From Cobetia amphilecti (GTDB taxonomy: Bacteria; Pseudomonadota; Gammaproteobacteria; Pseudomonadales; Halomonadaceae), in assembly GCF_020217465.1 (NCBI RefSeq), contig NZ_CP084115.1, forward strand, positions 1,736,001-1,800,000: DNA of 64,000 bases, in the 5' to 3' direction. Of the stretch, positions 62,472-64,000 are shown piece after piece (within the stretch, counting starts at the first letter, position 1; every line of letters starts with the position of its first letter). The notes below the pieces were generated by a model. That model was not told the origin of the DNA. It did not search any database and was given only the letters and a program-made list of their open reading frames with translations. The position numbers and the translations under genes were made by a program.

Positions 62472-63749
62472 TCAGCTGACGATCTCGGCCTGATCGAGCA
62501 TGGCATGGAAGAGCACGTTGCAGCCGGCGTGCAGGTCCTTGGGCGCGGCGTTCTCGATCTCGTTGTGGCTGATGCCGCCTTCGCAGGGCACGAAGATCAT
62601 GCCGGCGGGGGCGATACGGCCCATGAAGATGGCGTCGTGGCCGGCGCCGCTGACGATGTCGAGATGCGAGTAGCCGAGCTGGCTGGCGGCATTGCGCACC
62701 GCGTTCACGCAGTTGTCGGCGAAGTGTTCCGGCACGAAGTCGGCGGTGGGGGTGAGCTCGTAGGTCAGGCGATGCCGCTGACTGACGGCTTCGACGACCT
62801 CTTTCAGCTCCGCGACCATCGCGGTGAGGGAGTCGGGTTCCAGCGAGCGCAGGTCGATGGTCATGTTGACCTGCCCGGGGATGACGTTGCGCGAGCCCGG
62901 GTGGACCTGCATCACGCCCACGGTACCGCGGCCATGCGGCGCGTGATCGATGGCGATGCGATTGACGGCGACGGTGATCTCGGCCGCGCCAAGCATGGCG
63001 TCCTGGCGCAGTGACATGGGCGTGGGGCCCGCGTGCGCCTCCTGACCGGTGAGGGTCAGATCGAACCAGCGCTGACCCAGCGCGCCCATCACCACGCCGA
63101 TGGTGGTCGCTTCATCTTCCAGAATCGGGCCCTGCTCGATGTGGCTCTCGAAGAAGGCGCGCACGTTCTCGCGGGGGATCTCATCGCTGCCGCGATAGCC
63201 GATGGAATCCAGTGCCTCGCCGGCGGTCACGCCGTCGCTGTCCTTCTGGGCGAGCATCTCGTGCAGTGACAACTGGCCGGTATGCACGCCGGACCCCATC
63301 ATGCAGGGCGCGAAGCGACAGCCTTCTTCATTGGTCCAGACCACCACTTCCACCGGGCAGCGGGTCTTGATGTCGTGCTGGTTGAGGCTGCGCAGGACCT
63401 CAAGCCCGGCCATCACCCCGAAGCAGCCATCGAACTTGCCGCCGGTCGGCTGGGTGTCGATGTGGCTGCCGGTCATCACCGCCGGTGCGTCCGGATCGGT
63501 GCCGGCGCGGCGCGCGAAGATGTTGCCGATGGCATCGATACGGATCGTGCAACCCTCGGCCTTGCACCACTGAATGAAGAGGTCGCGCGCCTGGCGGTCC
63601 AGCTTGGTCAGCGCCTGGCGGTTGACGCCGCCCTTGGGCGTGGCGCCCAGCTCGGCCAGGGTCATCAGTGATTGCCACAGGCGATCGCTGTCGGTGCGCA
63701 GCTCGCTCAGGGTATTCGCGGGCGATGTGTCCATCTGGGCAGTGGTCAT
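62472..63749 (-). CDS. Zn-dependent N-carbamoyl-amino acid/ureido hydrolase (M20C, HyuC-like)
   Basis: The protein has 425 residues. MTGSHIDTQPTGGKFDG supplies the metal ligands H96 and D107, VVVWTNEEGCRFAPCMMGSGV the catalytic Glu pair (E141/E142). AFFESHIEQGPILE gives a further ligand, LTLTGQEAHAGPTPMSLRQDA is the dimer-domain motif, and SGAGHDAIFM and HNEIENA follow towards the C-terminus. The group includes N-carbamoyl-L-amino-acid hydrolase, beta-ureidopropionase and allantoate amidohydrolase; which one cannot be settled here. ATG 63749 has GAGAGG 9 bases upstream. It is convergent with the TRAP-dipeptidase operon and carries an AANAANAA leader element. Confidence 0.87.
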   Translation of the reverse strand: MTTAQMDTSPANTLSELRTDSDRLWQSLMTLAELGATPKGGVNRQALTKLDRQARDLFIQWCKAEGCTIRIDAIGNIFARRAGTDPDAPAVMTGSHIDTQPTGGKFDGCFGVMAGLEVLRSLNQHDIKTRCPVEVVVWTNEEGCRFAPCMMGSGVHTGQLSLHEMLAQKDSDGVTAGEALDSIGYRGSDEIPRENVRAFFESHIEQGPILEDEATTIGVVMGALGQRWFDLTLTGQEAHAGPTPMSLRQDAMLGAAEITVAVNRIAIDHAPHGRGTVGVMQVHPGSRNVIPGQVNMTIDLRSLEPDSLTAMVAELKEVVEAVSQRHRLTYELTPTADFVPEHFADNCVNAVRNAASQLGYSHLDIVSGAGHDAIFMGRIAPAGMIFVPCEGGISHNEIENAAPKDLHAGCNVLFHAMLDQAEIVS

Positions 63750-63771
63750 CGGCTTCATCCTCTCGTGGATA

Positions 63772-63779
63772 TTGTTGTT
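63772..63779 (-). promoter_or_regulatory. AANAANAA (AACAACAA) element in the hydrolase leader
   Basis: AACAACAA, inside CACAACAACAATATCC, lies 22 bases before the start at 63749 and about 8 before the GAGAGG. Confidence 0.5.
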
Positions 63780-63787
63780 GTGCTTCC

Positions 63788-63863
63788 GGTTCTGCTCTTG
63801 TATCAATTCCGCTCTTGTTTTGGGCTCCGCTCCTGTTTCGGTCCAGACTCCGGCTTCGGGTCA
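63788..63863. repeat. 19-nt degenerate tandem repeat, four copies, from a stop codon
   Basis: Units of the type TCCGCTCYTGTTTYGGKYC recur about four times between the GntR-type stop and the hydrolase leader. More diverged than the other arrays. Confidence 0.5.
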
Positions 63864-64000
63864 GGCTCTGCTGTCGGCCATCAGCTGCGCGGGGGTGACG
63901 AGCAACTGGTCGGCCATTTCCACCTCGAGTGCCGTCATGTGGTGCTCGGCATCCTGCATGTGTTCTGTCATGAGCTGTCTGACCTGCTCATGGTCCTCGT
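63861..64000 (-). CDS. GntR-family (FCD domain) regulator, C-terminal fragment
   Basis: Only the last 46 codons are inside the window, stopping at 63861. They read EDHEQVRQLMTEHMQDAEHHMTALEVEM... ending LMADSRA. A helix with the RxLMxEHM pattern close to the C-terminus is typical of the FCD effector domain of FadR-type GntR regulators. The gene would run just upstream of the hydrolase on the same strand, a common place for a pathway regulator. The assignment rests on a short fragment. Confidence 0.55.
   Translation of the reverse strand, partial: EDHEQVRQLMTEHMQDAEHHMTALEVEMADQLLVTPAQLMADSRA

Overview
The window looks like a chromosomal segment of a moderately halophilic gammaproteobacterium. 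It is GC-rich, with a BCCT-type betaine carrier, a glycine-betaine-type binding protein, TRAP and tricarboxylate (Tct) carriers, ArfA and UmuDC. The overall flavour is Halomonadaceae (Halomonas/Cobetia-like). That placement is inferred from protein family content, not from a database search. I see no rRNA, tRNA, CRISPR array, insertion sequence, prophage or replication origin. The segment is a mosaic of small catabolic and transport operons, most next to a LysR-type regulator.

Layout. 1-8.3 kb: a trimethylamine monooxygenase-like flavoprotein (cut by the window edge) behind a strong Fur-box-like site, an ArfA ribosome-rescue factor, an Old Yellow Enzyme divergent from a LysR regulator, a NYN-LOTUS protein, a YdcH-like protein, a crotonase-fold enzyme and a CNNM/CBS membrane protein. 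8.6-15.4 kb: an AraC regulator, then a tricarboxylate module (TctA-TctB fusion, TctC, PrpF/GalD-like isomerase, divergent LysR). 15.7-27.8 kb: an exported M20 dipeptidase, an amidase, DUF3008, DUF1264, a HAD phosphatase, a BCCT carrier, a luciferase-like oxidoreductase, an extensin-like protein, a lipoprotein and a VOC protein. 28.1-33.1 kb: a copper-acquisition operon (Sco, small membrane protein, PepSY-TM protein, OprC/NosA-type TonB receptor with a Met-rich insert). 33.2-37.3 kb: MdaB, the SOS operon umuDC with a perfect LexA box, and an exported M20 carboxypeptidase.

37.4-49.1 kb: quinol-monooxygenase-like proteins, a beta-alanine catabolic pair (omega-aminotransferase and methylmalonate/malonate-semialdehyde dehydrogenase) with a divergent LysR, a leaderless betaine-type binding protein, a royal-jelly/yellow family protein, an MDR oxidoreductase, a frameshifted VOC gene and two RcnB-like proteins. 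49.3-56.7 kb: a one-strand catabolic cluster LysR, DUF1445, TRAP (P, Q, M), DUF2848, amidase. 57.2-64 kb: LysR, a second TRAP set, a VanX-type D-Ala-D-Ala dipeptidase, then an opposing N-carbamoyl-amino-acid/ureido hydrolase followed by a GntR-type regulator running off the window.

Two patterns cut across the genes. First, eight translation-initiation regions of catabolic or transport genes carry an AANAANAA element close to the ribosome binding site. This matches the Hfq/Crc catabolite-repression motif known from Pseudomonas, and the genes with little relation to catabolism that I inspected lack it. Second, many intergenic spacers, especially just after stop codons, hold short imperfect tandem repeats (12-20 nt units, 2-6 copies) with a different sequence at each place. 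The best candidates for undescribed biology are the two TRAP-hydrolase clusters at the right-hand end, whose substrates cannot be read from the families alone.
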